Numbered from the stretch's first letter, positions 53,462 to 63,900 are shown. The stretch is 64,000 nucleotides of DNA from SHVO01 sp041905525 (GCA_041905525.1 JAYRKY010000003.1:174453-238452), one strand, 5' to 3'. The notes: generated from the sequence alone by a model not told the origin. Translations and numbers: made by a program.

Positions 53462-55379
53462 CCAGATCGTCCACCACCGCGGGATCCGCGAGAGTGGAGG
53501 TGTCGCCGAGATTACCGGTTTCGTTCTCGGCGATCTTGCGCAAGATGCGGCGCATGATTTTGCCCGAGCGGGTTTTCGGCAGGCCCGGCGCCCATTGCAA
53601 GGCGTCGGGTTTCGCGATGGGGCTGATTTCCTTGCTGACCCACGCCGCGAGTTCCTTGCGCAGATCTTCGGTCGGCTCGACGCCCGCTTTGAGGGTGACG
53701 TAGGCGTAGATCCCCTGGCCCTTGATATCGTGCGGATAGCCGACCACCGCAGCTTCCGCGACCGTCTTGTGGCCCACCAGCGCGCTCTCAATCTCGGCCG
53801 TGCCGAGACGGTGCCCGGACACGTTGATGACGTCATCGACGCGGCCGGTGATCCAGTAGTAACCGTCCTTATCGCGGCGGCATCCGTCGCCGGTGAAATA
53901 CTTTCCGGGGTAGGCCTTGAAGTAGGTATCGATGAAACGCTGGTGATCGCCGTAGACCGTGCGCATCTGGCCGGGCCATGACGTCTTCAAACAGAGATTA
54001 CCGACGCCCGCGCCCTCGATCTCATTGCCGTTGGCGTCCATCAGGCACGGCTCGATCCCGAAGAAAGGAACGGTCCCCGAGCCCGGCTTCAGCTTGGTCG
54101 CGCCGGGGAAGGGCGAGATCAGGACGCCGCCGGTTTCCGTCTGCCACCATGTATCGATGATCGGGCAGCGGCCATCGCCGACGACGCGGTGATACCAAAG
54201 CCAGGCTTCCGGATTGATAGGCTCGCCGACCGAACCCAAGAGGCGAAGCGTGGCACGCGAGGTGCGCTTCACCGGGGCTTCGCCGTCCTTCATCAGCGCG
54301 CGCAGCGCGGTCGGCGCGGTGTAGAAGATATTCACGCCGTGTTTGTCGATGACCTGCCAGAAGCGCGATGGATCCGGATAGTTCGGCACGCCCTCGAACA
54401 TCAGGGTCGTCGCGCCGTTGGCGAGCGGGCCATAGACGATATAGCTGTGACCGGTGACCCAGCCGACGTCGGCGGTGCACCAATAGACCTCGCCCGGCTT
54501 GTAGTCGAAAACATACTCGAAGGTCATGGACACGTAGACGAGGTAGCCGCCGGTCGTGTGCAGCACACCCTTGGGCTTTCCGGTCGATCCCGAGGTATAG
54601 AGAATGAAGAGCGGATCTTCCGCGTTCATCTCCACCACGTCGCAGCGCGCGCGCGCCTTCTCGGTCGCCGTGTGATACCACACGTCCCGCGGCGTGCTCA
54701 TCGGCACCTGGCTGCCGGTATGCTTGACCACCACGACATTACGGATGGACGGGGCGTTCTTCAGCGCCTCATCGACGTTCAGCTTGAGCGGAACGGTTTT
54801 GCCGCCGCGGCGTCCCTCGTCGGCGGTGATGACGAGCTTGGCGCCGCAGTCGTTGATGCGTTCCGACAGCGACTTTGGAGAAAAACCGCCGAAGACCACG
54901 GAATGGATGGCGCCGATGCGCGCACACGCCAGCATCGCAACCGCCGCTTCAATGATCATCGGCATGTAGATGCAGACGCGGTCGCCCTTCGTCACACCGA
55001 GGGACTTCAGAACGTTAGCGAGCCGGCACACCGCCTCGTGCAACTCGTTATAGGTGATGTTCTTCGAATCCTTGGGATCGTCACCTTCCCAGATGATCGC
55101 GATCTGATTTCCGCGCGTCGCCAAGTGACGGTCGAGGCAATTGAAACTCGCGTTCAGCGCCCCGTCGTAATACCAGCGGATATGAAGGTCCTTCTCGTCG
55201 AAGGAGACGTCCTTCAGCTTGGAATATGGGGTGATCCAGTCCAGCCGCCGCCCGGCCTCGCGCCAGAACGACAACGGGTCAGCGCTCGATTCCGCGCGCA
55301 GTTCTTTGTAACGGCGTTCGTCGATGATGGCGTTCTTCGCAAACGCGGGCGGCACATCGATGACGATTTCGTCTGACAT
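53439..55379 (-). CDS. acs: Acetyl-CoA synthetase
   Basis: 646 residues, full length. AMP-forming ligase converting acetate to acetyl-CoA. Adenylate signature YTSGSTGKPKGVLHTTGGY, acetate pocket WWQTETGG, hinge and C-domain YPHDIKGQGIYAYVTLK, and the acetylation-controlled lysine in PKTRSGKIMRRIL. The ATG at 55379 leads to the usual N-terminal helical region. Convergent and overlapping with the LysR gene. Confidence 0.97.
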   Translation of the reverse strand: MSDEIVIDVPPAFAKNAIIDERRYKELRAESSADPLSFWREAGRRLDWITPYSKLKDVSFDEKDLHIRWYYDGALNASFNCLDRHLATRGNQIAIIWEGDDPKDSKNITYNELHEAVCRLANVLKSLGVTKGDRVCIYMPMIIEAAVAMLACARIGAIHSVVFGGFSPKSLSERINDCGAKLVITADEGRRGGKTVPLKLNVDEALKNAPSIRNVVVVKHTGSQVPMSTPRDVWYHTATEKARARCDVVEMNAEDPLFILYTSGSTGKPKGVLHTTGGYLVYVSMTFEYVFDYKPGEVYWCTADVGWVTGHSYIVYGPLANGATTLMFEGVPNYPDPSRFWQVIDKHGVNIFYTAPTALRALMKDGEAPVKRTSRATLRLLGSVGEPINPEAWLWYHRVVGDGRCPIIDTWWQTETGGVLISPFPGATKLKPGSGTVPFFGIEPCLMDANGNEIEGAGVGNLCLKTSWPGQMRTVYGDHQRFIDTYFKAYPGKYFTGDGCRRDKDGYYWITGRVDDVINVSGHRLGTAEIESALVGHKTVAEAAVVGYPHDIKGQGIYAYVTLKAGVEPTEDLRKELAAWVSKEISPIAKPDALQWAPGLPKTRSGKIMRRILRKIAENETGNLGDTSTLADPAVVDDLVKNRVST

Positions 55380-55433
55380 TCAATCCCCTCCAAGTCCATC
55401 GGCGAGGATGATAGCGGGCGCGCGCAGGTGAAG

Positions 55434-55778
55434 TCACGCCCCCGCGTAATCGGGATCGTCCGCGTGAATGTCCTCGCCGTCGATGCGGATCGGAAAGGGC
55501 CTGAGGCGTTCGCCTTTGCACGGGCCGCGAAGACAGAGACCGTTTCCCGGCTCGAAATGCGCGCCGTGATTGGCGCACACCAAAACCGACCGGCCGACAT
55601 CGAAGAACACATCCGGCTCGGCGTTCAGCGGAAGACGCGCGTGAGGGCAGGCGTTGAAGTAAGAGGCGATGCCGTGCGCGTGCCTGACGACAAAAATCTT
55701 TCGCCGCACGCCGGCGTCGGAGACGATGATTTCCCTTGCGCCTGTGGCCGCGAGATCGGCGAGGCGGCACAGGATCAT
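55434..55778 (-). CDS. Rieske [2Fe-2S] protein
   Basis: 114 residues. A stand-alone Rieske domain with both ligand boxes: Cys44-x-His46 (NACPHARLPL) and Cys68-xx-His71 (VCANHGAHFEPGNGLCLRGPC). No signal or membrane segment, so it is a soluble ferredoxin-type Rieske, like those used by dioxygenases or nitrite reductase small subunits. It starts 1 bp from the manC stop on the same strand, which links it to manC only in transcription. Confidence 0.88.
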   Translation of the reverse strand: MILCRLADLAATGAREIIVSDAGVRRKIFVVRHAHGIASYFNACPHARLPLNAEPDVFFDVGRSVLVCANHGAHFEPGNGLCLRGPCKGERLRPFPIRIDGEDIHADDPDYAGA

Positions 55779-55779
55779 G

Positions 55780-57663
55780 TTACGTCCGCTTGCGGGACTT
55801 CGGCCCCTTGCGTCCGGCCTTTTTGCGCGTGGCCGGTTTCACGGCGCGTTTCGGCGCCGGCGCGGTGCGCTTGGACGCCGGCGCGGTGCGCTTGCGCGAC
55901 TTGCCGGGCTTCGGGGGCACCGGTTTCGGCGGCGTCGGCTTCGGCCGCGCGGAGGCCGCTTTCGCCGGAGCTTTCGCCACACTCTTCGCCGGGATTTTCC
56001 CAGGCGCTTTCGCCAGACCTTGCGGCGGCAGCTTGGTCACGACCGCGCGCTTGCTGATCAAGGGTGCGCGCGGACGCACCACGCGGCGGCGGACGCGGCG
56101 GCGTGCGGCGGGCGACGGCGTCGCTTTGCGGCGCAATTTGCGCCGGGCTTTCTTCGCCACCTTGGCGGCCACCTTTGCGGCGGCTTTCGCGGGCCGCGCG
56201 ATCTTGCGCGGCTCCGCCGACCCTTGACCTTCGCGGCCATAATTGTCGGCGATGCGGACGATGTCGTCCTCGCCGACATATTCGCCTGATTGCACTTCGA
56301 TCATGTGCAGTTCCACCTGCCCCGGATTGCTGAGGCGGTGGATCGTGCCGGCGGGAAGGAAGGTCGATTCATTCTCTCGCAGCTGAAATTCTTCCTGACC
56401 CCGGGTCACGATGGCAGTGCCGGTGACGACAACCCAATGTTCGCTGCGGTGCCAGTGTTTCTGCAGAGAAAGCTGTGCGCCGGGTTTCACGCAGATGCGT
56501 TTCACCTTGAAGCGATGCCCTTCATCGATGTTCTGGAACCAACCCCACGGACGGTAGGTGCGCACCTGCGCCGTCGCCTCGCTGCGGCCCTTCGCCTTCA
56601 ACTGCTCAACGACCTTCTTGACCGCCTGATCGTGCGCCTTATCGGCGACCAACACGGCGTCGGGCGTCACGACCACGATCGCGTTCTTGAGACCGATGAC
56701 GGCCGTCAGCTGCTTTTCGCTGCGGATATAGGTGTTCTCGGTTTCGAGCGCGATCACATCGCCGAGCGTCGTATTGCCGGTGGCATCGTGCGGCGTCTCT
56801 TGATGCAGCGCGCTCCAGGAGCCGACATCGGACCAACCCATGTCGACGGGGACGACCGCCGCTTTATCGGTTTTTTCCATGACGCCGTAGTCGATGGACT
56901 GGCTGGGGACTTCGGCGAAGGCTTTTGCGTCCAAGCGGAAGAAGAAGAGATCGTTCTTGCCCTCGGTGAGCGCCCGCCGGCACGCCGGAACGATGGCCGG
57001 CTCGCCGCGCTCCAATTCGGAAAGATAGAGACCGACGGGGCATAGGAAGATGCCGCCGTTCCAATCGTAACCGCCTTCGTCCAGGAACCGCGCCGCTGTC
57101 GCGGCATCGGGCTTCTCGACGAATTTCTCGACGCGGAAGGCCTTGGCCCCGAGCGCGCCGCCGCGCTTGATATAGCCATAGGCGGTGGCGGGCGCGTCCG
57201 GCTTGATGCCGAAGGTGACGAGATGCCCGTCGTGCGCAATATCCACGGCCGCCGCGACCGCGGTGCGGAACGCGTCCGGATCGCGCACGGAGTGATCGGA
57301 AGGCATGATCAGCATCAAATCATCGGGTGCTTCTTCGAGCAGCAGCGCCGCGACGGCCGCGGCCGGGGCGGTATTGCGGCCTTGCGGCTCGATGATGACC
57401 GCTTTCGCATCGATGCCGATGGCGCGCAGCTGCTCGGCGACAATAAAGCGGTGCGCTTCGTTGCAGACGACGAGCGGCGGCTGAACCTCGAAGACCGCAT
57501 CCGGGGGCGCCGCGCCGAGGCGCAGCGCGGTTTCTTGAAGAAGGCTCTTCTCGGACGTGAGCGGCTGAAGCTGCTTGGGGAATTCCTCGCGCGAGAGCGG
57601 CCACAGACGCGAGCCACTGCCGCCCGACAAAATCACAGGAAAAAGGCGTACCGGTTTCTTCAA
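55780..57663 (-). CDS. manC: Mannose-1-phosphate guanylyltransferase/mannose-6-phosphate isomerase with basic C-terminal tail
   Basis: 627 residues against about 470 for the family. Nucleotidyltransferase part: FPVILSGGSGSRLWPLSREEFPKQLQPL, EKPD, DWNGGIFLC, SIDYGVMEKTD; then the cupin isomerase part with RPWGWFQNIDEGHRFKVKRICVKPGAQLSLQKHWHRSEHWVVV and VGEDDIVRIADNYGR. It makes mannose-6-P into mannose-1-P's GDP sugar for glycans. From residue 482 to the end (146 residues; 55783-56220) runs a Lys/Arg/Ala/Pro tail like histone H1. Tail and core are in one frame with no sign of frameshift. Confidence 0.93.
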   Translation of the reverse strand: MKKPVRLFPVILSGGSGSRLWPLSREEFPKQLQPLTSEKSLLQETALRLGAAPPDAVFEVQPPLVVCNEAHRFIVAEQLRAIGIDAKAVIIEPQGRNTAPAAAVAALLLEEAPDDLMLIMPSDHSVRDPDAFRTAVAAAVDIAHDGHLVTFGIKPDAPATAYGYIKRGGALGAKAFRVEKFVEKPDAATAARFLDEGGYDWNGGIFLCPVGLYLSELERGEPAIVPACRRALTEGKNDLFFFRLDAKAFAEVPSQSIDYGVMEKTDKAAVVPVDMGWSDVGSWSALHQETPHDATGNTTLGDVIALETENTYIRSEKQLTAVIGLKNAIVVVTPDAVLVADKAHDQAVKKVVEQLKAKGRSEATAQVRTYRPWGWFQNIDEGHRFKVKRICVKPGAQLSLQKHWHRSEHWVVVTGTAIVTRGQEEFQLRENESTFLPAGTIHRLSNPGQVELHMIEVQSGEYVGEDDIVRIADNYGREGQGSAEPRKIARPAKAAAKVAAKVAKKARRKLRRKATPSPAARRRVRRRVVRPRAPLISKRAVVTKLPPQGLAKAPGKIPAKSVAKAPAKAASARPKPTPPKPVPPKPGKSRKRTAPASKRTAPAPKRAVKPATRKKAGRKGPKSRKRT

Positions 57664-57718
57664 GGGATCCCTCTATCTCACGCCGGCCGATTCAAGCGGC
57701 CGTTTCACACGCCGTACT

Positions 57719-58729
57719 CTATTGGCCCCGGGGGCCGGCATCCACTTCATCCCGCAGCGGCCGTTCGAGCAGGCTCTTCAGCATGGCGTCGATCGACGCA
57801 CCGTGGTTGAGGACCCGATCGATGGCGCTGCAAATGGGCATGTCGACCCCGAGCTTGGCGGCCAGGGTGACAACGGCCTCCGCGGTCGTGACGCCCTCGG
57901 TCACCGACCGGCGGGCGCCCAAAACCTGCTCGAGTGTCTGACCCTTGCCCAACGCAACGCCCAAGGAATAGTTGCGGGATTGGGTTGAGGTCGCGGTAAG
58001 GACGAGGTCCCCCAGGCCGGACAGGCCCATCAGGGTTTCCGGCTTGCCGCCGCGCGCCACGGCGAGGCGCACGATCTCGGCCAGACCCCGGGCAAGCAGC
58101 GCCGCGCGTCCATTGGCGCCGAGCCCCTTGCCCTCGACAATTCCGCAGCCGATCGCGAGCACGTTCTTCACCGCGCCGCCGACTTCCGCGCCGACGATAT
58201 CGGTCGAGACATAAGGCCGAAAGGCGCGCGACCCGATGGCTTGGGCGACATTGCGCGCGAGGTCCGGGTCGCTGGCGCCGAGGGTGATCGCCGTGGGCAG
58301 TCCGGACGCGACCTCCTGCGCGAAGGTGGGACCCGACAGGATCATCAAGGGCGCGCCGGGCAGGCATTGAGCGACGACGTCGGTCATCAGGGCCGAGGTG
58401 CCGCGTTCGATCCCTTTGGCGCAGATGACCACGGGCACGCCGGACTTCAGCAGCGGCCGCAGCTTTTCGCATGTCGCCCGCAGATGCTGCGCGGGCGTAA
58501 CGAGCAGGAGGATGTCGGCGTCCGCGGCGGCGCCGAGGTCGGTGGTGGCGGCGATGCCCGGTTCCAGGGCGACTCCGGGAAGGTAAGGCGTATTGCGTTG
58601 ATGCTGGTTGATCTCGGCGGCGACCTCGGGCTCCAGGGCCCACAGGCTCACATCCCGTCCCGCGCGGCGTCCCACCACCGCAAGGGCGGTTCCCCAAGCT
58701 CCCGCGCCGATGACTCCCAGCTTTTGCAT
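57719..58729 (-). CDS. gpsA: Glycerol-3-phosphate dehydrogenase [NAD(P)+]
   Basis: 336 residues. It makes sn-glycerol-3-phosphate for phospholipids. Rossmann loop LGVIGAGAWGTALAVV, GPTFAQEVASGLPTAI, and the catalytic lysine in GGAVKNVLAIGCGIVEG are present, with GLSGLGDLVLTATSTQSRNYSLG as the second-domain signature. Usual length. On the minus strand upstream of manC (55-bp gap), divergent from the epimerase. Confidence 0.96.
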   Translation of the reverse strand: MQKLGVIGAGAWGTALAVVGRRAGRDVSLWALEPEVAAEINQHQRNTPYLPGVALEPGIAATTDLGAAADADILLLVTPAQHLRATCEKLRPLLKSGVPVVICAKGIERGTSALMTDVVAQCLPGAPLMILSGPTFAQEVASGLPTAITLGASDPDLARNVAQAIGSRAFRPYVSTDIVGAEVGGAVKNVLAIGCGIVEGKGLGANGRAALLARGLAEIVRLAVARGGKPETLMGLSGLGDLVLTATSTQSRNYSLGVALGKGQTLEQVLGARRSVTEGVTTAEAVVTLAAKLGVDMPICSAIDRVLNHGASIDAMLKSLLERPLRDEVDAGPRGQ

Positions 58730-58846
58730 GTCGCTATTCTATTGTTTTGCCAAAGTCTTGGCACGAGGTAACGAGTCTGTCCATGGCCGGAACGAAAGCC
58801 CCTCATCCGCCGTTGCGTGCGGGTCCTTTCGTGTTTAGATGACTTC

Positions 58847-59857
58847 ATGACCATCCTTCTGACAGGCGCCGCCGGGTTCATCGGCTTCCATGTGACCCGG
58901 CGCCTTCTGGATGCCGGCCACGCGGTCGTCGGCATCGACAATTTCAATTCCTACTACGACGTACGCCTTAAGCAGGCGCGCTGGGCGATTCTGGAGAAGC
59001 ATCCGTCGTTCACGGGACGCCGGCTCGACCTGGTTCACAAAGACGCGGTTCTGTCCTTTTGCGATCATGTGCAGCCCTCGCACATCATCCATCTCGCCGC
59101 GCAGGCGGGGGTGCGCTATGGCCTGGAGAATCCGCAGGCTTACGCCGACGCAAATCTCACCGGCTTCTTGAATGTGCTTGAGGCCGCGCGGGCGCTGAAG
59201 ACGCAGCATCTGGTCTTCGCCTCGACAAGTTCTGTATACGGCGCCAACAAGGCGATGCCTTTCGCCGAGCATCATAGCGCCTCGCATCCCGTGAGCTTAT
59301 ACGCCGCCACCAAGCGGGCGAACGAACTGATGGCGCACTCCTACGCTCACCTTTTCAAAATCCCGGTCACCGGATTGCGCTTCTTCACGGTCTACGGACC
59401 CTGGGGGCGGCCCGACATGGCGCCGCATAAATTCACCGCGCGCATCTTCGCCGGAGACCCCATCGACGTTTACAACGGCGGCAAGATGATGCGCGACTTC
59501 ACCTTCGTCGACGATATCGTCGAAGGAGTCGTGCGGGTGACGCATCACATCCCGGTTCCCGACGAAGGATGGAACCCGATGGCTCCGACACCTGACGGTT
59601 CGGGTGTCGCGCCCTATCGGATTTTCAACATCGGCCGCGGCGCCCCCATCGACCTGATGGACTTTATCGCTACGCTGGAATCGCACATCGGCAAAAAAGC
59701 GGTGCTGAACATGATGCCGATGCAGCCCGGCGATGTGGAAGGCACTTGGTGCGACGTCAGCGCGCTGCACCGCGCCGTGGGGTATCAGCCTTCGGTGTCT
59801 TTGGAAGAAGGCCTCGGCAAGACCGTCGCGTGGTTCCGCGAGTATTATAACGTCTAG
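58847..59857 (+). CDS. NAD-dependent nucleotide-sugar epimerase (UDP-glucuronate 4-epimerase-like)
   Basis: 336 residues from the ATG at 58847. Extended short-chain dehydrogenase: GAAGFIGFHVTRRLL (NAD loop), GIDNFNSYYDVRLKQAR, HLAAQAGVRYGLENPQAYADANLTGFLNVLEA, Ser/Tyr-Lys catalytic set STSSVYG and SLYAATKRANE, and RFFTVYGPWGRPDMA. The GIDNFNSYYDV and AGVRYS-type segments are typical of UDP-GlcA 4-epimerases making UDP-galacturonate. It supplies sugars for surface glycans, consistent with manC nearby. Overlaps the convergent tsaD end by 4 bp. Confidence 0.92.
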   Translation: MTILLTGAAGFIGFHVTRRLLDAGHAVVGIDNFNSYYDVRLKQARWAILEKHPSFTGRRLDLVHKDAVLSFCDHVQPSHIIHLAAQAGVRYGLENPQAYADANLTGFLNVLEAARALKTQHLVFASTSSVYGANKAMPFAEHHSASHPVSLYAATKRANELMAHSYAHLFKIPVTGLRFFTVYGPWGRPDMAPHKFTARIFAGDPIDVYNGGKMMRDFTFVDDIVEGVVRVTHHIPVPDEGWNPMAPTPDGSGVAPYRIFNIGRGAPIDLMDFIATLESHIGKKAVLNMMPMQPGDVEGTWCDVSALHRAVGYQPSVSLEEGLGKTVAWFREYYNV

Positions 59858-60909
59858 GCTTTGACGCCCGCGCCGCGCGCCGGTGGCGCGGTGGGATCCA
59901 GCGGCCAGCGCGGGCGCGCCTGGAAATCGAGACCGTCGGTCAGTCCCAGTTTGAAACGTTCGAGCGCCGCCCAGGCGATCATCACGGCGTTGTCGGTGCA
60001 GAGGGACAGGGGCGGCGCAACGAAGGCGAAACCGGCCTCGGCCGCGCGCCGCTCAAGCTCAGCCCGCAGCATCGTGTTGGCGGCGACGCCGCCCGCGACC
60101 ACCAGACTGCGCCCCTCGTAGTTTTCGGCGAACATCTCCAGCGCGCGGCGAACGCGGTCGCCGATGGACTCCGTCACCGCAATTTGGAACGACGCGGCAA
60201 GATCGCTGATATCCTGCTCGCTGAGCGGACCCGGCGGGAGATTCTCCACCGCCACGCGCACGGCAGTCTTGAGCCCGGAGAAGGAAAAATCGCAACCCGG
60301 CTTTCCCTTCATCGGTCGTGTGAAGGCGAAGCGGGTCGGATCGCCGGTCCTGGCGGCGCGCTCGATCGCCGGTCCGCCGGGATAGCCGAGCCCGATCATC
60401 TTGGCGACTTTGTCAAAGGCCTCGCCGGCGGCGTCGTCGACCGTGGTGCCGAGCCGGCGATATCTTCCGACGCCTTCGACCGCCAGCAATTGGCAGTGCC
60501 CACCGGAGACCAACAACAGAAGAAACGGAAAGGCGACGCGATCGGTCAGCCGGGCGGTGAGGGCGTGGCCCTCCAGGTGATTGACCGCGACGAACGGGAT
60601 CTTGTGGACGGCCGAGATGGCCTTCGCCGACATAACGCCCACCAGCACCCCGCCGATCAGCCCCGGTCCGGCGGTGGCGCCGACGGCCGCCAGGTCCGCG
60701 AATCCGACGTTGGCCTCGCGCATCGCTTTGGCGATGAGGCGGTCAAGATGCGCAAGGTGAGCGCGCGCCGCCACCTCGGGCACGATCCCGCCGAACGCAG
60801 CGTGTTCGTCCATCTGGGACAACACCGCATGGGCGAGCACCTTGCCGTTCTCGTCAACGACGGCGGCCGCGGTCTCGTCGCAACTGGTTTCCAATCCGAG
60901 GACAATCAT
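59854..60909 (-). CDS. tsaD: tRNA threonylcarbamoyladenosine transferase subunit TsaD
   Basis: 351 residues. It transfers threonylcarbamoyl to A37 of ANN-decoding tRNAs. ASKHA fold with VLGLETSCDETAAAVV, the metal-binding HxxxH in VNHLEGHALTA, LVSGGHCQL, GYPGGPAIERAA, and the second metal site SLCTDNAVMIAWAALE. Full length. It is divergent from the HemD-like fusion with 62 bp between the start codons, a common alphaproteobacterial neighbourhood. Confidence 0.97.
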   Translation of the reverse strand: MIVLGLETSCDETAAAVVDENGKVLAHAVLSQMDEHAAFGGIVPEVAARAHLAHLDRLIAKAMREANVGFADLAAVGATAGPGLIGGVLVGVMSAKAISAVHKIPFVAVNHLEGHALTARLTDRVAFPFLLLLVSGGHCQLLAVEGVGRYRRLGTTVDDAAGEAFDKVAKMIGLGYPGGPAIERAARTGDPTRFAFTRPMKGKPGCDFSFSGLKTAVRVAVENLPPGPLSEQDISDLAASFQIAVTESIGDRVRRALEMFAENYEGRSLVVAGGVAANTMLRAELERRAAEAGFAFVAPPLSLCTDNAVMIAWAALERFKLGLTDGLDFQARPRWPLDPTAPPARGAGVKA

Positions 60910-60971
60910 AGGCTTTCCACTTAAGAAGGTAGGCTCTACAACGTTTGTGAAATGAACGCCAGGAAACGGCC

Positions 60972-63900
60972 ATGCGGGTTCTGATTACGCAGCCGGCGCA
61001 GGAAGCTGCGGTCTCGGCGAAGGCGTTGGCCGCCCGCGGCCATGAGCCGATCGCGATTCCCCTGGTGACCGTTGAGCGCGAGAGCTCTCCAAACATCAAT
61101 CTGGCCAGCGCACAGGGTTTTCTGGCGACCAGTCCCGAGGGCGTGCGCGCCCTGGCCGAGCACGTGGGCGTGCGGACCTTTCCGATCTTCGTCGAAAGCG
61201 AGCTGAGCGCGGCGGAAGCGCGGCGCCTGGGATTCAAAGAGGTGCTGGCGGCGAAAGACGACGCCCAGGACCTCGCGCGGCTGATCGAACGCACACTGAA
61301 GCCGGCCAACGGCGCGCTTGTATATGCCTGCAGTACCGCGGCCCCTGTGAATCTCTCCGCCATGCTGGGCAATATGGGGTTCGCGGTCCGGCCGTTGCCC
61401 CTGTACAGCATCAAGCGCGTCGCCGAGATCCCCGCCGCATTGCGCGAGAAATTGAACCGCCGCGAGATCGACGCGGCGCTGTTTCTGTCGCCCGACGAAG
61501 CGCGCGCCTTTGTCACGCTGTTGCAGCGTGACGAGACAGCCCCCGCCACCGCCGGGCTTAAGACGGTTGCGGCGACGCCCGCGATCGCCGCGCCGCTGCG
61601 CGCGCTGAATGGCGCCAGCGTCACGGTCGCGGCGGCAAGCGATCCCATCAGCATCTGGGCGACGCTGGACGGCGAGCTGATCGACAAGGTCGAAGCGGAG
61701 CGCCGCGAGAACGAACGTAAGGCCAAGGAAGAAGAGACGCGCCGCCGACTCGAGGAAGAGCGGCTGCAAAAGGAAAAGGCGGACCGCGAGCGGGCGGCGC
61801 GCGAACGCGAGGAGGCCGAGCGCCTGGAGCGTGCGCGGCGCGAGGCGGAACGTGAGCGCATCGCCAAAGAGGAAGCGGAGCGCGCCGAACTTGCGCGGCT
61901 CGCGCGGGAAGAAGAACGCCGCGTTCGCGCCGAGGAAGAACAACGGCGCAAACAAGAGGCGGAACGGGAGCGGGTGGAGAAAGCCGCCCGCGAAAAAGCC
62001 GAGCGCGAGCGCGTGGCGGCCGAACGCGCCGCCGCCGAGGCGGCCGACCGCGAGCGTCGGCGCAAGGAACAGGAAGAACGCGAGCGCCTGCGCGCGGAAC
62101 AGGAGGCCGTCGCGCGGGCGGAGCGCGAGCGCCTTGCGGCGGAGAAAGCGGCGCGCGAGCAGGCGGAGCGCGAGAGGATCGCGGCGGAGCGGGCGGAACG
62201 CGAACGGGTGAAGGCCGAAGAGGCCGCGCGCGCCAAAGCGGAAAGGGACCGCCTTGAGGCGGAGCGAGCGGCAGCGGAAGCCGCCGAACGCGAACGCCTC
62301 CGCAAAGAGAAGGAAGAGGGCGAGCGCCTGCGCGCGGAACAGGAGGCCGTCGCGCGGGCGGAGCGCGAACGCCTAGCGGCGGAGAAAGCGGCACGCGAGC
62401 AGGCCGAGCGCGAGCGGCTCCGCATCGAGAAGGAAGAACGCGAGCGTCAGCGCGCCGCGGAAGAAGCGCGCCAAAGAGCGGAACGCGAGATGATCGCGGC
62501 GGAGCGCGCGGAACAGGATCGGCTGCGCCGGGAGCGCGAAGAGCAGGATCGCATCGCGCAGGCCGAGCGCGAACGCGCCCGCCTAGAGCAGGAGGCGCGC
62601 GAGCGCGCCGAGCGTGAGCGTATCGCCGCCGAGCAGGCGTCGCACGAGAAAGCGCTTCGGGAACAAGAAGCCCGCGAGAAGGCGGCGCGCGACGAAGCGG
62701 AACGGCAGCGGCTGGCCGCCGAGAGGGCTGCCTGGGAAGAGGCGGAGCGCGTGAAACGCGCAGCCGAGAAAGCGGAGCGCGACCGCCGCGACGCCGAGCG
62801 GCCGGACCGCGAACGCTCCGCGCAGGAGGCGCGCGACAAGGAGCGGGCGGAGAAGGAGCGGCTTGCGCGGGAAGAGGCCGAACGGGCAAGGGCCGAAACG
62901 GCGCGCCTTGCGGCCGTGCGCGAGAAAGAAGCGAAAGCCAAGGCCGAACGCGAGCGCGCCGAGCAAGCGCGGATCGCCGCCGCGCGTGAGCAGGAACGCT
63001 TGGAGCGCGAGCGCCTCGCGCGCGAAGAGGCGGAGCGCGCAAGGGCCGAGGCGGCGCACCTTGCGGCCGTACGCGAACAGGAACGGCTGGAGCGCGAGAA
63101 AGAAGCCAAAGCCAGGGCCGAACGCGAGCGCGTGGCCCGCGAGGCCCGCGCCGAGGAAGAGAGAAAAGAACGCGAACGCCGCGCCGAAGAAGAGCAGCGC
63201 GCCCGTGCCGAACGCGAGGAGGCGGCGCGTCTCGAGAAGGAGCGTCTCGCTCTGGAGAAAGCGGAGCGTGAGCGGCTCAAGGCAGAGGCGGCGGCCCAGG
63301 AGGGCGAGCGCAAACGCATTGCGCGCGAAGAGGCCGCGGCGCAGCGGGCCCGCGAAGAACAGATCCGCCGCGAAGAGGCCGCAAAGGCGCGCGCCGAGGA
63401 AGAGCAACGCGCCACGGAGCTGGCCGCCCGCCGCGCGCGGGAGCAGGAAGAGAAAGCCCAGGCGAAGGCTGAACGCAAACGGCGAGCCGAGGAAGAAAAG
63501 GCGCAGGCCCGTGCCGAGAAGGCCCGGTTGAAAGCTGAGCGCGCGCCCACGCGCTCTTGGTTCGCGGTGCTCTTCGGTGGGGACGCCTCACGCACGGAAA
63601 ATCAACAGCCGCACGTTCAACAGCCCGACCCCCGGTGGACCATGGAGATCGGAGACGATCCGCCCGCCGCCGATCCGGCTTCTCGCGATTCGCGTCCTGT
63701 TCCGCCATCACCCGACATCCCCGCCGCCGCGGTAGCCTCCGCCGCGCCCTTCTGGAATGATAAGCCTATGAACGAACCTGCACGCCAAACCAACGAGCCG
63801 GATGCGCCTGCGAAAGCCGCCGCGGAGAGCGCCGCCGTGCCGCAGGCCTTGCAGGAACTGGAAGAACTTGTCGCCCGCGAGAGCGGCGATACCGCCAATA

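Noticed and set aside
60854..62425. 523-residue Ser/Arg-rich open frame on the minus strand
   Set aside because: It is the antisense of the Glu/Arg/Ala coiled coil (GCG/CGC/GAG codons read backwards give Arg/Ser/Ala) and also runs across the tsaD start; low-complexity shadow.
62447..63595. 382-residue and neighbouring minus-strand frames (also 61648-63042, 62583-63407)
   Set aside because: Three overlapping low-complexity frames in the same region; all are shadows of the coiled coil and contain no recognisable domain.
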